A DNA stretch of 32,757 nucleotides from Chthoniobacteraceae bacterium. Its GTDB lineage: Bacteria > Verrucomicrobiota > Verrucomicrobiia > Chthoniobacterales > Chthoniobacteraceae. The notes below the pieces were generated by a model. It ran no database searches and had not been told where the DNA came from. It worked only from the letters and a program-made list of their open reading frames with translations. This document shows, piece by piece, positions 9,392-18,241 of this stretch. Location of the stretch: assembly GCA_028293625.1 (NCBI GenBank), contig JAQGOL010000023.1, positions 1-32,757 of the forward strand, in the 5' to 3' direction. Both the position numbers and the translations under genes were made by a program. Position 1 is the first letter of the stretch. The number at the start of each line of letters is the position of its first letter.

Positions 9392-9408
9392 CCGCCCTTA
9401 ATGGGCGG
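9392..9408. terminator. Short GC hairpin between helicase and cytochrome genes
   Basis: Perfect 6-bp stem ccgccc/gggcgg with loop ttaat lies 31 bases after the helicase stop and just before the stop of the convergent cytochrome gene. There is no T-run directly after it on the plus strand (a run of five T begins 13 bases later), so this is only a weak candidate for a shared terminator. Confidence 0.3.
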
Positions 9409-9416
9409 ATCCCGCC

Positions 9417-11174
9417 CTACTTTTTGGCCTGCTGCTGGTGAATGAGGATGGTGGCGGCAGGCGGGGCGTGGAAGATATGACAGCTTTGGCAGTCATATTT
9501 CACACCGCCGGTGCGGCGCTGGGCATCGGCCATTTCGTGGCTGCCGGGCCTTAGTTCAGAGCGCAGCTTGAGGGTATCCTGCGAGAGTTCGAATTTCGCC
9601 TTATCGAGCGGGCGATGGCATTCCGCGCAAAGCTTTTGCGTGGGCATCAGGATGTCGCTGGTAAGTTTGCTGGTCTTGGCCGCCCCATGGCAGGAAAGAC
9701 AGTCCATGTGCGCATGCGGAACATGGGTGAACGGACCGCGGTTAACCCAACGTTCCGCCATGTTGGTCGGCCGCACTTTCGGGGCGCCGGCACCGGCGGG
9801 CTCCATCTCATGGCACTTGGCGCATGCCGGGAAGAACGGCGTCATGTTGCTCTTTGAAGTGTTGCGCCCTTCCTTATCCGCGGGTGGATCGCCTGCAAAA
9901 AAGACACGGCGTTCGATTTCCTCGGACGTCGTCATACCACGGGACTCCATGTTATCGAGTTGCTCTTTTACCTTCTTGAGGACCTCGAGGTTGTCGCTGA
10001 TACCGCGCGCCAGGAAAGCGGCGGCGTAATGGAACCGAAGCGAATTGGGGCGGACATAGTCGCGGACCTTCTCGGTGTCGCCGTGCGGGATCTTAATCTC
10101 GGGCATATCAGGATTGATATGCAGCGAATGGCAAACCGAGCAGTGTTCCTCATACTTAACCTTCTGATAGTAGACACCGTTGCCGCCCGGTTTGTGGCAA
10201 TCGACACAGTTTAGCTTATGGCCATTGAGCGCGGGAATGTCGCCCTGCTCATGGCGCGCGTGATTGTATTTGATTTTAGCCGGATCGCGCAGGCCTGGCG
10301 CCTCATAATCAAAGGGCGGATGACCTTCCGCGTAAGTCTTGAACGGGTTGGCGTGGATCGGTTTGGGCGAAGTAATAAAACGGATCAGGCCGTCGCCAAT
10401 GTTCCGGTTCTCTGCAAGCCCGGCTGGAACAGGGCGCGGGTTGCCGGCCTGGAACGATTTGCGAGTGGCAGCCAGCTGGGTTGCGTCGTTATGACAGGAG
10501 GCGCACGTCTCGCTGCCTGGCAATTTCATCCGCTCATGGCCGACATGTTCGCGGTGGCAGCTTGTGCAGGAAGTCGCATGCACAAGCGGGATGTCATTGA
10601 GCACTCCGCGCAAGGCGATCGGCCCGGATTGCGGCTGATGCAGTCCCATCGGCTGATGACATTTCAGGCATGCCTTATCCATCAGGGAAAGGGACGAGTA
10701 AGAAATCCCTGTTTTAGCCAGCGCAAGGAGGTTATCCGAATTGAGAGTATCCTGCACCCCCTTGGCGATATTCTCCGACATCGCCCCGCCTGAAGCCGTC
10801 AGCGAATCGAGGGAAGGCAAAGTAATATCGTTGGCAGCCGCGGAGACTTTGTCTATCGAGAATCCTTTGGCATCGGTAATCAGATTACTCGCCTTATGAA
10901 ATGGGAGCACGGCGAGCAGATCGGTTTGAGCGCCTTCATGGCAAACCTGGCAATCATGCGCAAACCGGGCGTGATTTTCTGAAATCGGCCCGGTGCTTAA
11001 GTATTCCTCCTTACCCCAATAACGAAAAGTCAACGCGCCGCCGATACTTATAATGACGGCAAGGAGAAAAATGATAGCGCGCCATCGGCGCAGGTAATGC
11101 CCCTTATTGAAGTAAGTCAGGTTCCCCTTGTACTTCGCGGCGGTTTGTTTCTGGGTTGGGTCTCTACCGGGCAT
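9417..11174 (-). CDS. Membrane-anchored ten-haem cytochrome c (c3/c7-like)
   Basis: 585 residues. A basic N-terminus is followed by one membrane helix (about 32-50, AIIFLLAVIISIGGALTF) that works as an uncleaved anchor; the rest would be periplasmic. Ten CXXCH haem c sites start at 75, 169, 203, 224, 323, 345, 451, 492, 516 and 562. Additional histidines (for example HREHVGHE after the third site, NHARH, HVPHAH) can supply distal ligands, as in cytochrome c3/c7-like proteins. It should move electrons between membrane carriers and periplasmic or outer-membrane partners. It starts 12 bases after the stop of the cytochrome b-like gene, so both form one operon. The terminal donor or acceptor is not evident. 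Haem attachment would need a Ccm-type maturation system, which is not in the window. Confidence 0.9.
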   Translation of the reverse strand: MPGRDPTQKQTAAKYKGNLTYFNKGHYLRRWRAIIFLLAVIISIGGALTFRYWGKEEYLSTGPISENHARFAHDCQVCHEGAQTDLLAVLPFHKASNLITDAKGFSIDKVSAAANDITLPSLDSLTASGGAMSENIAKGVQDTLNSDNLLALAKTGISYSSLSLMDKACLKCHQPMGLHQPQSGPIALRGVLNDIPLVHATSCTSCHREHVGHERMKLPGSETCASCHNDATQLAATRKSFQAGNPRPVPAGLAENRNIGDGLIRFITSPKPIHANPFKTYAEGHPPFDYEAPGLRDPAKIKYNHARHEQGDIPALNGHKLNCVDCHKPGGNGVYYQKVKYEEHCSVCHSLHINPDMPEIKIPHGDTEKVRDYVRPNSLRFHYAAAFLARGISDNLEVLKKVKEQLDNMESRGMTTSEEIERRVFFAGDPPADKEGRNTSKSNMTPFFPACAKCHEMEPAGAGAPKVRPTNMAERWVNRGPFTHVPHAHMDCLSCHGAAKTSKLTSDILMPTQKLCAECHRPLDKAKFELSQDTLKLRSELRPGSHEMADAQRRTGGVKYDCQSCHIFHAPPAATILIHQQQAKK

Positions 11175-11186
11175 GGCGCAAAAAGT

Positions 11187-12167
11187 CTAGTGAGGAAGAA
11201 TGACAAGGTAACGCACGGCAACCCAGGCATGCCATGCGGTGTAAATCAAAAGGGCGAATGAAGTGGGCACATGGATGAATAACCAGCCGTGCAGCCAATG
11301 ATGCATGGTTGATTGGAGATCCATCAACCGGCGGTCTTCGCACCACACTTCCATATCGTTCACCTGAGACTGCCAGCGTTCGGTCACGCTTAACCGTAGT
11401 AATCTAAATGAGTCGGTCGCTTTCTTCTGGTCCGCGAGCTGGGAGCCTTTGCCGTTGGCGCTGCGCAAATAAGGAAGACATTCCCGGTCAAGAAAATCGG
11501 TAAGCATCACAATGGAAGGATCTTCATCAAGCACCACCGCCACCCCTTGCGGTTCAGCACCGGGATGCGCAACTGCCGCGCCCGCCAGCAGCGGCTTTTC
11601 GAGTTCGCTTCGGGAAGCCGCGCGCACATCGCGCAAAAGCTCAAGCGCCGATTCAAAAATCCTGGCGCGGACAAAAGGAATTTGTTCAAAAACGACTTCG
11701 CGGGCGAGACGCTCTTTCATCAGGCGCGGCATGAACTGCTGCAAAGCGAGTCCAAAGAAGCCGCTGCCCATGACAAAGCTATACAAGATAAAAAGCACAC
11801 TGCTGTGGATGCCGCCGAGATGAAAACCGCAATGGTAAAGCACGAGCGGAATGGTAAGGACTGTCAGCCAGATATGCGCCTTCAGCCAAAGCTGGACGTT
11901 GCCTAGCTTCCAACTCCGTTTTTTCTTTCGAATGCCGAGAGCTGACGCGAATAGAAAAATCAGAAAGGCGATGGTCCCAAAAACAAGTCCCAGCGGGGTT
12001 CCCCCAAATGTACGCCTCGCGGGAGGAACTTCGCCAAAGATAGCTGGAAGCTGGAATTTAAACGGCAGGCTTTGCGGATAAAAATTCGCCATGAAAAGGA
12101 GTGTGGCTCCCGCTGTCGCGGCAGCTACAAACAAAATCCAGGGAGTATGCGATCGATCAATTCTCAT
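11187..12167 (-). CDS. Cytochrome b-like multi-pass membrane protein
   Basis: 326 residues. Hydrophobic segments lie at about 10-29, 58-76, 96-113, 124-146 and 291-319. Histidines sit in or beside them in positions suited to binding b-type haem: H98, H112 and H116 in the third segment, H289/H290, H293, H299 and H313 in the last. A soluble, variable loop of roughly 140 residues separates the fourth and fifth helices. I do not recognise a named family. By architecture and by the 12-base spacing to the ten-haem cytochrome gene it is probably the membrane electron-transfer subunit (quinol side) of that complex; this is inference. The upstream region is shared with the divergent c554-like gene. 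Confidence 0.8.
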   Translation of the reverse strand: MRIDRSHTPWILFVAAATAGATLLFMANFYPQSLPFKFQLPAIFGEVPPARRTFGGTPLGLVFGTIAFLIFLFASALGIRKKKRSWKLGNVQLWLKAHIWLTVLTIPLVLYHCGFHLGGIHSSVLFILYSFVMGSGFFGLALQQFMPRLMKERLAREVVFEQIPFVRARIFESALELLRDVRAASRSELEKPLLAGAAVAHPGAEPQGVAVVLDEDPSIVMLTDFLDRECLPYLRSANGKGSQLADQKKATDSFRLLRLSVTERWQSQVNDMEVWCEDRRLMDLQSTMHHWLHGWLFIHVPTSFALLIYTAWHAWVAVRYLVILPH

Positions 12168-12465
12168 GCGGATGGATAGGCCAGGGCATTACCGAGCGGA
12201 GGGATGAACCCTCCGGCACCTTATATTTTCGACGCGGCAGGATTGGCCGTCATGAACAGAGGTTTTAGCACCGCATTCTGAGATAAGCTTATCCGGGATG
12301 ATGTCCATGAGGCGGTGTGAGCAGTATCTATGCAATTTTCTCCAGCTTCGCCAAGCGGGACTTTTCAATCCCGGGACGAAAAGAGCGGTCTCTGGCGCAA
12401 TGAGTTTCCACTTCCTGAATTTCGCGCTTCCGCCTCGGCATAAAATGTCCGTATAAACATCCGCC
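12168..12465. promoter_or_regulatory. Shared divergent control region of the cytochrome locus, with hairpin
   Basis: The 298 bases between the minus-strand cytochrome b/ten-haem operon and the plus-strand c554-like gene must hold both promoters. The one clear structure is a perfect 7-bp hairpin at 12197-12215 (cggaggg/ccctccg, loop atgaa), about 30 bases upstream of the cytochrome b-like start and therefore likely in its leader RNA. No Shine-Dalgarno sequence is obvious before that ATG. I could not assign promoter elements with confidence. Confidence 0.4.
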
Positions 12466-13599
12466 GTGGACACTTTGCTCCGATCCTTCGTTTTCCCCCT
12501 TTGTTTGCTGGTCTGCACGCTGATCGCGGCGCGTGGCGAGGAGCAGACCGCGTTTACGGTCCCGAAGTTTACCGCGTCACAAACGTGCCAATCGGCAAGC
12601 TGCCACGGTGGCGGCGTGGGCAAGGATCAGTCGGTGACGTGGGAGAAGAAGGATGTGCATTCGCGCTCGTTTGCAACGCTTTCAACCAACCGCTCGGTCC
12701 GTATCGCTGAAGCGCTTAAAATTGACGACCAGACCAAGTCGGCGCGCTGCACGGTTTGTCATTCGCCACTTTCGGCGGTCACACCCGATAAGTTTGTCAA
12801 AGGCGCCGTGCCTGATAAAGCCGTGAGTTGCGAGAGCTGCCATGGAGCGGCGGAACCGTGGCTGCGTTTTCATACCCGCACCGATGTCACCCATGAGCAA
12901 CGTGTCTCGGCGGGCTTGCGCGAGCTCGAAGAGCTATATGGCCGCGCCAATACTTGCGTCGCTTGTCATTTGAATATCGATGCGGCGCTTGTCAGTGTCG
13001 GGCATCATCCCGAGATGTTCTTCGAGCTCGATGGCCAGATGAACGCCGAGCCGCCCCATTACAAAGACAAAGGAACCTGGATCGGGCCGCGCGCCTGGTT
13101 GACAGGCCAGGCCGTCGCACTGCGGGAAATTAGTTGGAAGCTTTCCAAAAATCGTGACGACGATCTTGTCCCACGCTGGAAAGCGCTTACCTGGTTGTTA
13201 CGCAAAACCGAGTTTTCCACGCCGGCCCTTGCCGACACAGCCGAGTTCTCGGCCATCCAGTTTGCCGCGGATCGCGTTGCGCGCAACGCTTCAAAGTCTA
13301 CCTGGAGCAAGGAGAAGACCGCCAAGCAACTCCGCGATTATGTTACGCTTTCCGCTGCTTTCCGTGAAATCGACATTGCTCCGGTTGAACAACAACGCCG
13401 CGGTGAAGTAATTCTGCTGGCAATCGACCGGCTCTGGGTGGCGTTGAAAAAGGAAGGCGCCGCCAAGTCCGACAATTTCGATGCCTCCTTAAAAGTGCTC
13501 GGCGAATTATCCCGCGGCCAGGCGCAGTTTGATTCGATCAAGTTCGCCGCCGCGCTCGAGCAGCTTGAAGTTGCCCTCGAACTGATGGGCAAGCCGTAA
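12466..13599 (+). CDS. Secreted cytochrome c554-like multihaem protein
   Basis: 377 residues from a GTG start. A signal peptide (about 1-24, hydrophobic FVFPLCLLVCTLIAA then RGEE) sends it to the periplasm. Haem c sites: an unusual C-x4-CH site (C41-QSAS-C46-H47) and three standard CXXCH sites starting at C95, C122 and C164. The order and the GKPDQ-like spacing resemble the cytochrome c554/c-prime domain (PF13435). The C-terminal half (about 190-377) has no haem motif and is helical and charged, typical of relatives in planctomycetes and verrucomicrobia. It is divergent from the cytochrome b/ten-haem operon, so it may be its periplasmic redox partner. The substrate is unknown; hydroxylamine or nitrogen-oxide chemistry should not be assumed from the c554 name. 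Confidence 0.85.
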   Translation: MDTLLRSFVFPLCLLVCTLIAARGEEQTAFTVPKFTASQTCQSASCHGGGVGKDQSVTWEKKDVHSRSFATLSTNRSVRIAEALKIDDQTKSARCTVCHSPLSAVTPDKFVKGAVPDKAVSCESCHGAAEPWLRFHTRTDVTHEQRVSAGLRELEELYGRANTCVACHLNIDAALVSVGHHPEMFFELDGQMNAEPPHYKDKGTWIGPRAWLTGQAVALREISWKLSKNRDDDLVPRWKALTWLLRKTEFSTPALADTAEFSAIQFAADRVARNASKSTWSKEKTAKQLRDYVTLSAAFREIDIAPVEQQRRGEVILLAIDRLWVALKKEGAAKSDNFDASLKVLGELSRGQAQFDSIKFAAALEQLEVALELMGKP

Positions 13600-13754
13600 G
13601 ACATTCAGCTCCCGCATCGACGTCGAAGAGCGGAGCCGGCCGCAATTACACCGGAAAGGCGGCCCCTCGGCGTCTTCATAATTTCCCTCCAGACTTTGGA
13701 CCGCTGCGCCCGATCGTGGAACTCGTGCCCAAATCTTAACCTCCCCTCCTCCGA

Positions 13755-16700
13755 ATGCACATCGCCCGAATTCTTGCCATCCCACTGCTTGCCACTGCTT
13801 CATTGGGAACCGCCGCCGCCCAGGGCACTTCCCAGACTCCGCTTAAAACCGAGGATTTTGACCGGGCCGCTTTCTCCGAATGGAACGGCGCCGACACGCT
13901 ATTTTCCAAAGTAGAACCGCAGCATGCAATTTGGACCCGCTCAACGCGGCCTGATTTCCGTGGAGTGACTTTCGGCGATTCCGCCAATCCCGGCACGAGG
14001 CATCTGCGAGTTGGATTGAATAGTCCCGTCGCGATCGGCTCGGTTCTTGTCCGGGGCGGCGGCCAGCTGAGCGTGCTCAAACCCGATGCTGTTTATCCCG
14101 GGGACCCGGCCCGTGAAAGCGACTGGCTTCCGGCGGAACGTATTCAAAAGGAGGCTATCACCCATGAGGAGGTGGCGCGCGAAGAGTTCGCCGTTTGGAC
14201 GTTGCCGCCGGATACCATCACGCGCGCCTTGCGATTTACCCATACGGCGCAACCTGCCGATCCAAAATACTCCGGCTGGCTGGGAGGCGCGCTGATTTTA
14301 AGCGAACGCGTTGTCAATATCGCCCCGCAAGCGATTGCGTCGGCCAATGCGCAGGATGAAGCGGCGTCAAAAATCATTAATTCAAAGGATGACCAATGGA
14401 GTCCTTGGGATAATGGCAAGGAGGGCGCCGCCCAAGCGGTGTCCGCGGAGCGGCCCGAGTCGATCATGCTGGTCTGGCCGAAAGCGGTTTTGCTGAGCGG
14501 TTTGGAGGCGATCTGGGCGGGGTTTTCAGCGGCGGATGTGCAGGTTTACACAGGCGAAAAACATCCGCGCGAGGCCGCCGAGTCCGACTGGAAAGCCATT
14601 AAAAGCTTTGGCAAACTGGAAAACGGCTATCCGCTGCCGCTCTTTCCAAACGCGCTCACATGGGAGCAGCCAGTGAAAGCGCGTGCGATCCGGCTCAGGC
14701 TCACCGCGGTGACGATGGAGGGGCACTCGCATCTGAAAGGAAATACCAAGGACGGCAGACGGGTCTGGCTTGGAGAACTGATGGCGTTTCAACCCCTGGG
14801 GAATGCGGAACTAAAAACCGCCCTGCCGCTGGTGGCCAAAACCGAGGAGAGCCATCCGCCAATCCCGATCCGGTTCAAATTGGCCGAAGCGGGATTTGTC
14901 ACACTCGTGGTGGAAGACAGCGCGGGGAAACGCGTTCGCAATCTCGTGTCGGAAACCCGGTTTCCAGCGGGCGATAATGTCGCATGGTGGGACGGTACCG
15001 ATGATCTGGGCCGCGACAATGACGCAGCCCGCCATGGCCTTTATCATATCCCTGAACAACCGGTCGCACCCGGGACCTACCAAGTCCGCGGCCTTTTCCA
15101 CAATGGATTCGACCTGCGTTACGAATTGTCCGTTTACAACGCCGGCAATCCCGCCTGGGAAACCGAGGACAAATCCGGGGGTTGGCTGACCAATCATACG
15201 CCACCGCAATCCGTCCTCTTTGTTCCTGACGCCAAAAAACCGATGGTTTACATCGGCAGCGCGGTGTCCGAAGGGGGCGCCGGCCTGGCGTGGATCGGGC
15301 TCGATGGGAAAAAAGTCGGCGGCCGCGGCTGGATTGGCGGCAATTGGACCGCCGCCCCGTATCTGGCACGCGACGCCGGGAAAAATGCGATTCCCGACAT
15401 TTACGCCTACGTCGGAGCGACATGGACCAGCAGTGACAAAAATGAGGATAAAACGCACGGCGAACTCCGGATCACCGGCCTGTCGGCCAAGGGCGATAAA
15501 CCGATCTTAAAATATCCGTTCACCCCGCCGGCAAAAGAGAAGAGCGAGGGTGATGCTGATTGGATCGGTCAGCTCGGCGGCATTGCCGTGCACGACGGAC
15601 TCCTGGCCGCGAGCTTTTCAAAACTTGGCACCGTGCTTTTTGTCGATGCGAAGAATGGGAAAGTGCTCGGCGAAACCGCATTGGAAAGTCCGCGCGGCCT
15701 TGTTTTTGATTCGCAAGGCCGCCTGCTGGTTCTCTCAGGAAACAAGCTCGTTCGGTTTAACTCGATCGATCCGGCGAATCTGCCGCCCACGCAAACCCTT
15801 GTATCCGCCGGTTTACAAGAGCCCCAGGGCATTACCCTCGATGCCGCCTCGCGGATCTACGTCAGTGACCGAGGCACATCCCATCGGGTCAGCGTCTTCT
15901 CGCCGGAAGGCGCGCCGATCTCAACAATTGGCCATGCGGGCGGACCGAAAGCCGGCCTCTACGATCCATTGCAGATGAGCAATCCGCACGGCCTTGCCAT
16001 TGATGAAAATCAACAGCTCTGGGTCGCCGAGAACGATTTCCAACCCAAACGGGTCAGCGTCTGGAGTCTCGATGGAAAGCTCATTCGCGCGGCGTATGGG
16101 CCGGGCCGCTACGGAGGCGGCGGCACGCTCGATCCTCGCGACAAGAACCGTTTTTACTACGACGGCATCGAATTCAAACTCGATTGGCAGGCAGGAACGA
16201 GTGTGCCAGCCGCCGTGTTTCATCGCTCCGACGCACTCAGCTCACAACTTCGGACCGGGCCGCCGGAGACACCGCTTTATTTCGAGAATCGTCAATACAT
16301 GACGAACTGCTTCAACAGCAGCCCTACCAACGGAACCGACATCGCCTCGATCTGGATATTAAAAGAGAATGTCGCCGTGCCCGCCGCCTCATTCGGACGC
16401 GCAAACGAGTGGCCGTTGCTAAAAGAGGACGCGTTTAAACCGCGCTGGCCGCAGGGTGTTGATCTCAAGGGTGATCACGGGAAAAACGCCGCGCTTTTTG
16501 CCTGGAGCGATCTCAATGGCGATGCGCAGGTTCAGCCGGACGAAGTGACGATGATAAAAGCCGTCCAGGGTGGCGTTACCGTGATGCCTGACCTCGCGTT
16601 TGTGGAATCCCGGGTCGATACCAAGGCGATGCGTTTTGCGCCGAAACGGTTCACCGAGCTTGGCGTTCCGGTCTACGATTTGGCGGCCGGCGAGACACTG

Positions 16701-18086
16701 GTGGATGGCGCGCAGTCGCCGGGCTCCTCCGGCGGGGATCAGGGACTCGTCGGTGCGGACGGCTGGAGCATTCTGACCGTTGCACCGAAGCCGTTTGCAA
16801 GGGAAGGAGTCGCGGGGATTAAAAATGGCGAACCGATCTGGAGTTATCCGAGTCCCTGGCCCGGACTCCATGCTTCCCATGAGGCGCCTGTCCCGAGTCA
16901 TCCCGGCGAAGTGATTGGAACCACGCGGCTGCTGGGCGGACTTGTGATGGCGCCAAAAAGCAGCGACGCCGGCCAGCTCTGGTGCGTTAACGGCAACATG
17001 GGCAACATGTACCTGTTTACGACGGATGGCCTTTTTGTTTCCCAACTCTTTCAGGATGCGCGTGTTGGCAAACCGTGGAGCATGCCAAAAGCCGAGCACG
17101 GGATGCGTCTTAATGAACTCACCCTTCACGACGAAAATTTCTTCCCGACCATTTCTCAAACCGCCGATGGCAGCGTCTATCTTGTCGATGGCGCGCGTAC
17201 CAGCCTGGTTCGGGTGGATGGGCTCGATGGCATCCATCGGCTTCCTAGCCAGGAATTGCGCGTCACGGCCAATGACTTAAAAAGCGCTGCGGAATGGCGG
17301 GTCCAGGCCGAAGCGCAACGGCAGCTCGCCCGCGGCACCGGAAAACTGACTGTCGCTTTAAAAACGGAGCCGATCGTCGTTGATGGCAAACTCGATGAAT
17401 GGACCGGCGCGGATTGGGCGGTGATCGACCGGCGCGGCACGGCGGCCAATTTTAACAGCGACAGCAAACCGTATGATGTCACCGCAGCGGTTTCCATTGC
17501 AGGCGATCGTCTCTACGCCGCGTTCCGCACCCAGGATTCCGAGTTGCTCAAAAACTCGGGCGAAACCGCGAATGCGCCGTTTAAAACCGGCGGCTGCCTT
17601 GACCTGATGATTGGCACGGTGGATAACGCCGCCGATTCAAAGCGGACCCGGCCGGTTGCCGGCGATCAACGGCTGCTGATCACCCAGATAAAAGGCAAAA
17701 CCCTGGCCCTGTTATACCGGGCCGTGGTGCCCGGAACGCGCGAGCCCGTCCCATTCTCTTCGCCATGGCGGACTGTTTCCATCGACCAGGTGGAAGATAT
17801 CAGCGTCGACGTGCAACTCGCCATGGGAACCGAGCGGGATGAAAAGGGGAAAACCAAATCCGCGAATTATGAAATCTCGATTCCATTGGCGCGCCTCGGG
17901 CTTAAACCGCCAACGGACGGACTTTCAATCCAGGGCGACCTCGGCATCCTGCGCGGCAACGGCTTCCAGACCCTTCAACGTGTCTATTGGAACAACAAAG
18001 CGACCGCGATAACAGCCGACGTTCCAAGCGAAGCGGAGCTGACTCCCGCGCTCTGGGGAAAATGGTTCTTTAAGAAGAGTGAGTAG
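13755..18086 (+). CDS. Large secreted beta-propeller protein with CBM9-like C-terminus
   Basis: 1443 residues with a cleavable signal peptide (hydrophobic IPLLATASLGTAAAQG). Regions seen: an N-terminal beta-rich part (25-350) repeating discoidin-like strands, a FlgD-like Ig segment near 380-425 (FVTLVVEDSAGKRVRNLV, later WWDGTDDLGR), an NHL-type propeller around 590-790 with repeats of the form 'G-x-x-x-D-x-x-x-x-x-Y/WVAE', an EF-hand-like calcium loop near residue 920 (DLNGDAQVQPDE), and a final domain from about 1200 (PIVVDGKLDEWTGADW) resembling CBM9/DOMON-like sugar- or haem-binding modules. It probably binds or processes an extracellular carbohydrate; no catalytic residues are recognised. 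It sits upstream of the Tat oxidoreductase and DUF1080 fusion on the same strand, in a sugar-related cluster. Confidence 0.85.
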   Translation: MHIARILAIPLLATASLGTAAAQGTSQTPLKTEDFDRAAFSEWNGADTLFSKVEPQHAIWTRSTRPDFRGVTFGDSANPGTRHLRVGLNSPVAIGSVLVRGGGQLSVLKPDAVYPGDPARESDWLPAERIQKEAITHEEVAREEFAVWTLPPDTITRALRFTHTAQPADPKYSGWLGGALILSERVVNIAPQAIASANAQDEAASKIINSKDDQWSPWDNGKEGAAQAVSAERPESIMLVWPKAVLLSGLEAIWAGFSAADVQVYTGEKHPREAAESDWKAIKSFGKLENGYPLPLFPNALTWEQPVKARAIRLRLTAVTMEGHSHLKGNTKDGRRVWLGELMAFQPLGNAELKTALPLVAKTEESHPPIPIRFKLAEAGFVTLVVEDSAGKRVRNLVSETRFPAGDNVAWWDGTDDLGRDNDAARHGLYHIPEQPVAPGTYQVRGLFHNGFDLRYELSVYNAGNPAWETEDKSGGWLTNHTPPQSVLFVPDAKKPMVYIGSAVSEGGAGLAWIGLDGKKVGGRGWIGGNWTAAPYLARDAGKNAIPDIYAYVGATWTSSDKNEDKTHGELRITGLSAKGDKPILKYPFTPPAKEKSEGDADWIGQLGGIAVHDGLLAASFSKLGTVLFVDAKNGKVLGETALESPRGLVFDSQGRLLVLSGNKLVRFNSIDPANLPPTQTLVSAGLQEPQGITLDAASRIYVSDRGTSHRVSVFSPEGAPISTIGHAGGPKAGLYDPLQMSNPHGLAIDENQQLWVAENDFQPKRVSVWSLDGKLIRAAYGPGRYGGGGTLDPRDKNRFYYDGIEFKLDWQAGTSVPAAVFHRSDALSSQLRTGPPETPLYFENRQYMTNCFNSSPTNGTDIASIWILKENVAVPAASFGRANEWPLLKEDAFKPRWPQGVDLKGDHGKNAALFAWSDLNGDAQVQPDEVTMIKAVQGGVTVMPDLAFVESRVDTKAMRFAPKRFTELGVPVYDLAAGETLVDGAQSPGSSGGDQGLVGADGWSILTVAPKPFAREGVAGIKNGEPIWSYPSPWPGLHASHEAPVPSHPGEVIGTTRLLGGLVMAPKSSDAGQLWCVNGNMGNMYLFTTDGLFVSQLFQDARVGKPWSMPKAEHGMRLNELTLHDENFFPTISQTADGSVYLVDGARTSLVRVDGLDGIHRLPSQELRVTANDLKSAAEWRVQAEAQRQLARGTGKLTVALKTEPIVVDGKLDEWTGADWAVIDRRGTAANFNSDSKPYDVTAAVSIAGDRLYAAFRTQDSELLKNSGETANAPFKTGGCLDLMIGTVDNAADSKRTRPVAGDQRLLITQIKGKTLALLYRAVVPGTREPVPFSSPWRTVSIDQVEDISVDVQLAMGTERDEKGKTKSANYEISIPLARLGLKPPTDGLSIQGDLGILRGNGFQTLQRVYWNNKATAITADVPSEAELTPALWGKWFFKKSE

Positions 18087-18194
18087 CCGAAGGCGCGCCG
18101 AGAAGAGCGATCAATCCGCTGCGCGGCAAGAGCCTCAGCGACGTGCCGAGGGTTTCGATTTCAAAATCCGGAGGAGACATCTAAGCTAAAGCGG

Positions 18195-18220
18195 TGTGTT
18201 GATATTCACTGATCAACACA
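18195..18220. promoter_or_regulatory. 26-bp perfect inverted repeat before the Gfo/Idh gene
   Basis: Nine-base arms tgtgttgat and atcaacaca flank an 8-base centre, ending 21 bases before the ATG of the oxidoreductase gene. It could be an operator for a dimeric repressor or a leader hairpin hiding the ribosome site. No T-run follows. The arms are AT-richer than the surrounding GC-rich DNA, which favours an operator, but no regulator gene is adjacent. Confidence 0.45.
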
Positions 18221-18241
18221 AACCCCCTCCCCGCTCTCCCC

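Noticed and set aside
16419-17237. Minus-strand 272-codon frame inside the 1443-residue gene
   Set aside because: Shadow of a long, well-formed coding frame; composition unlike a protein.
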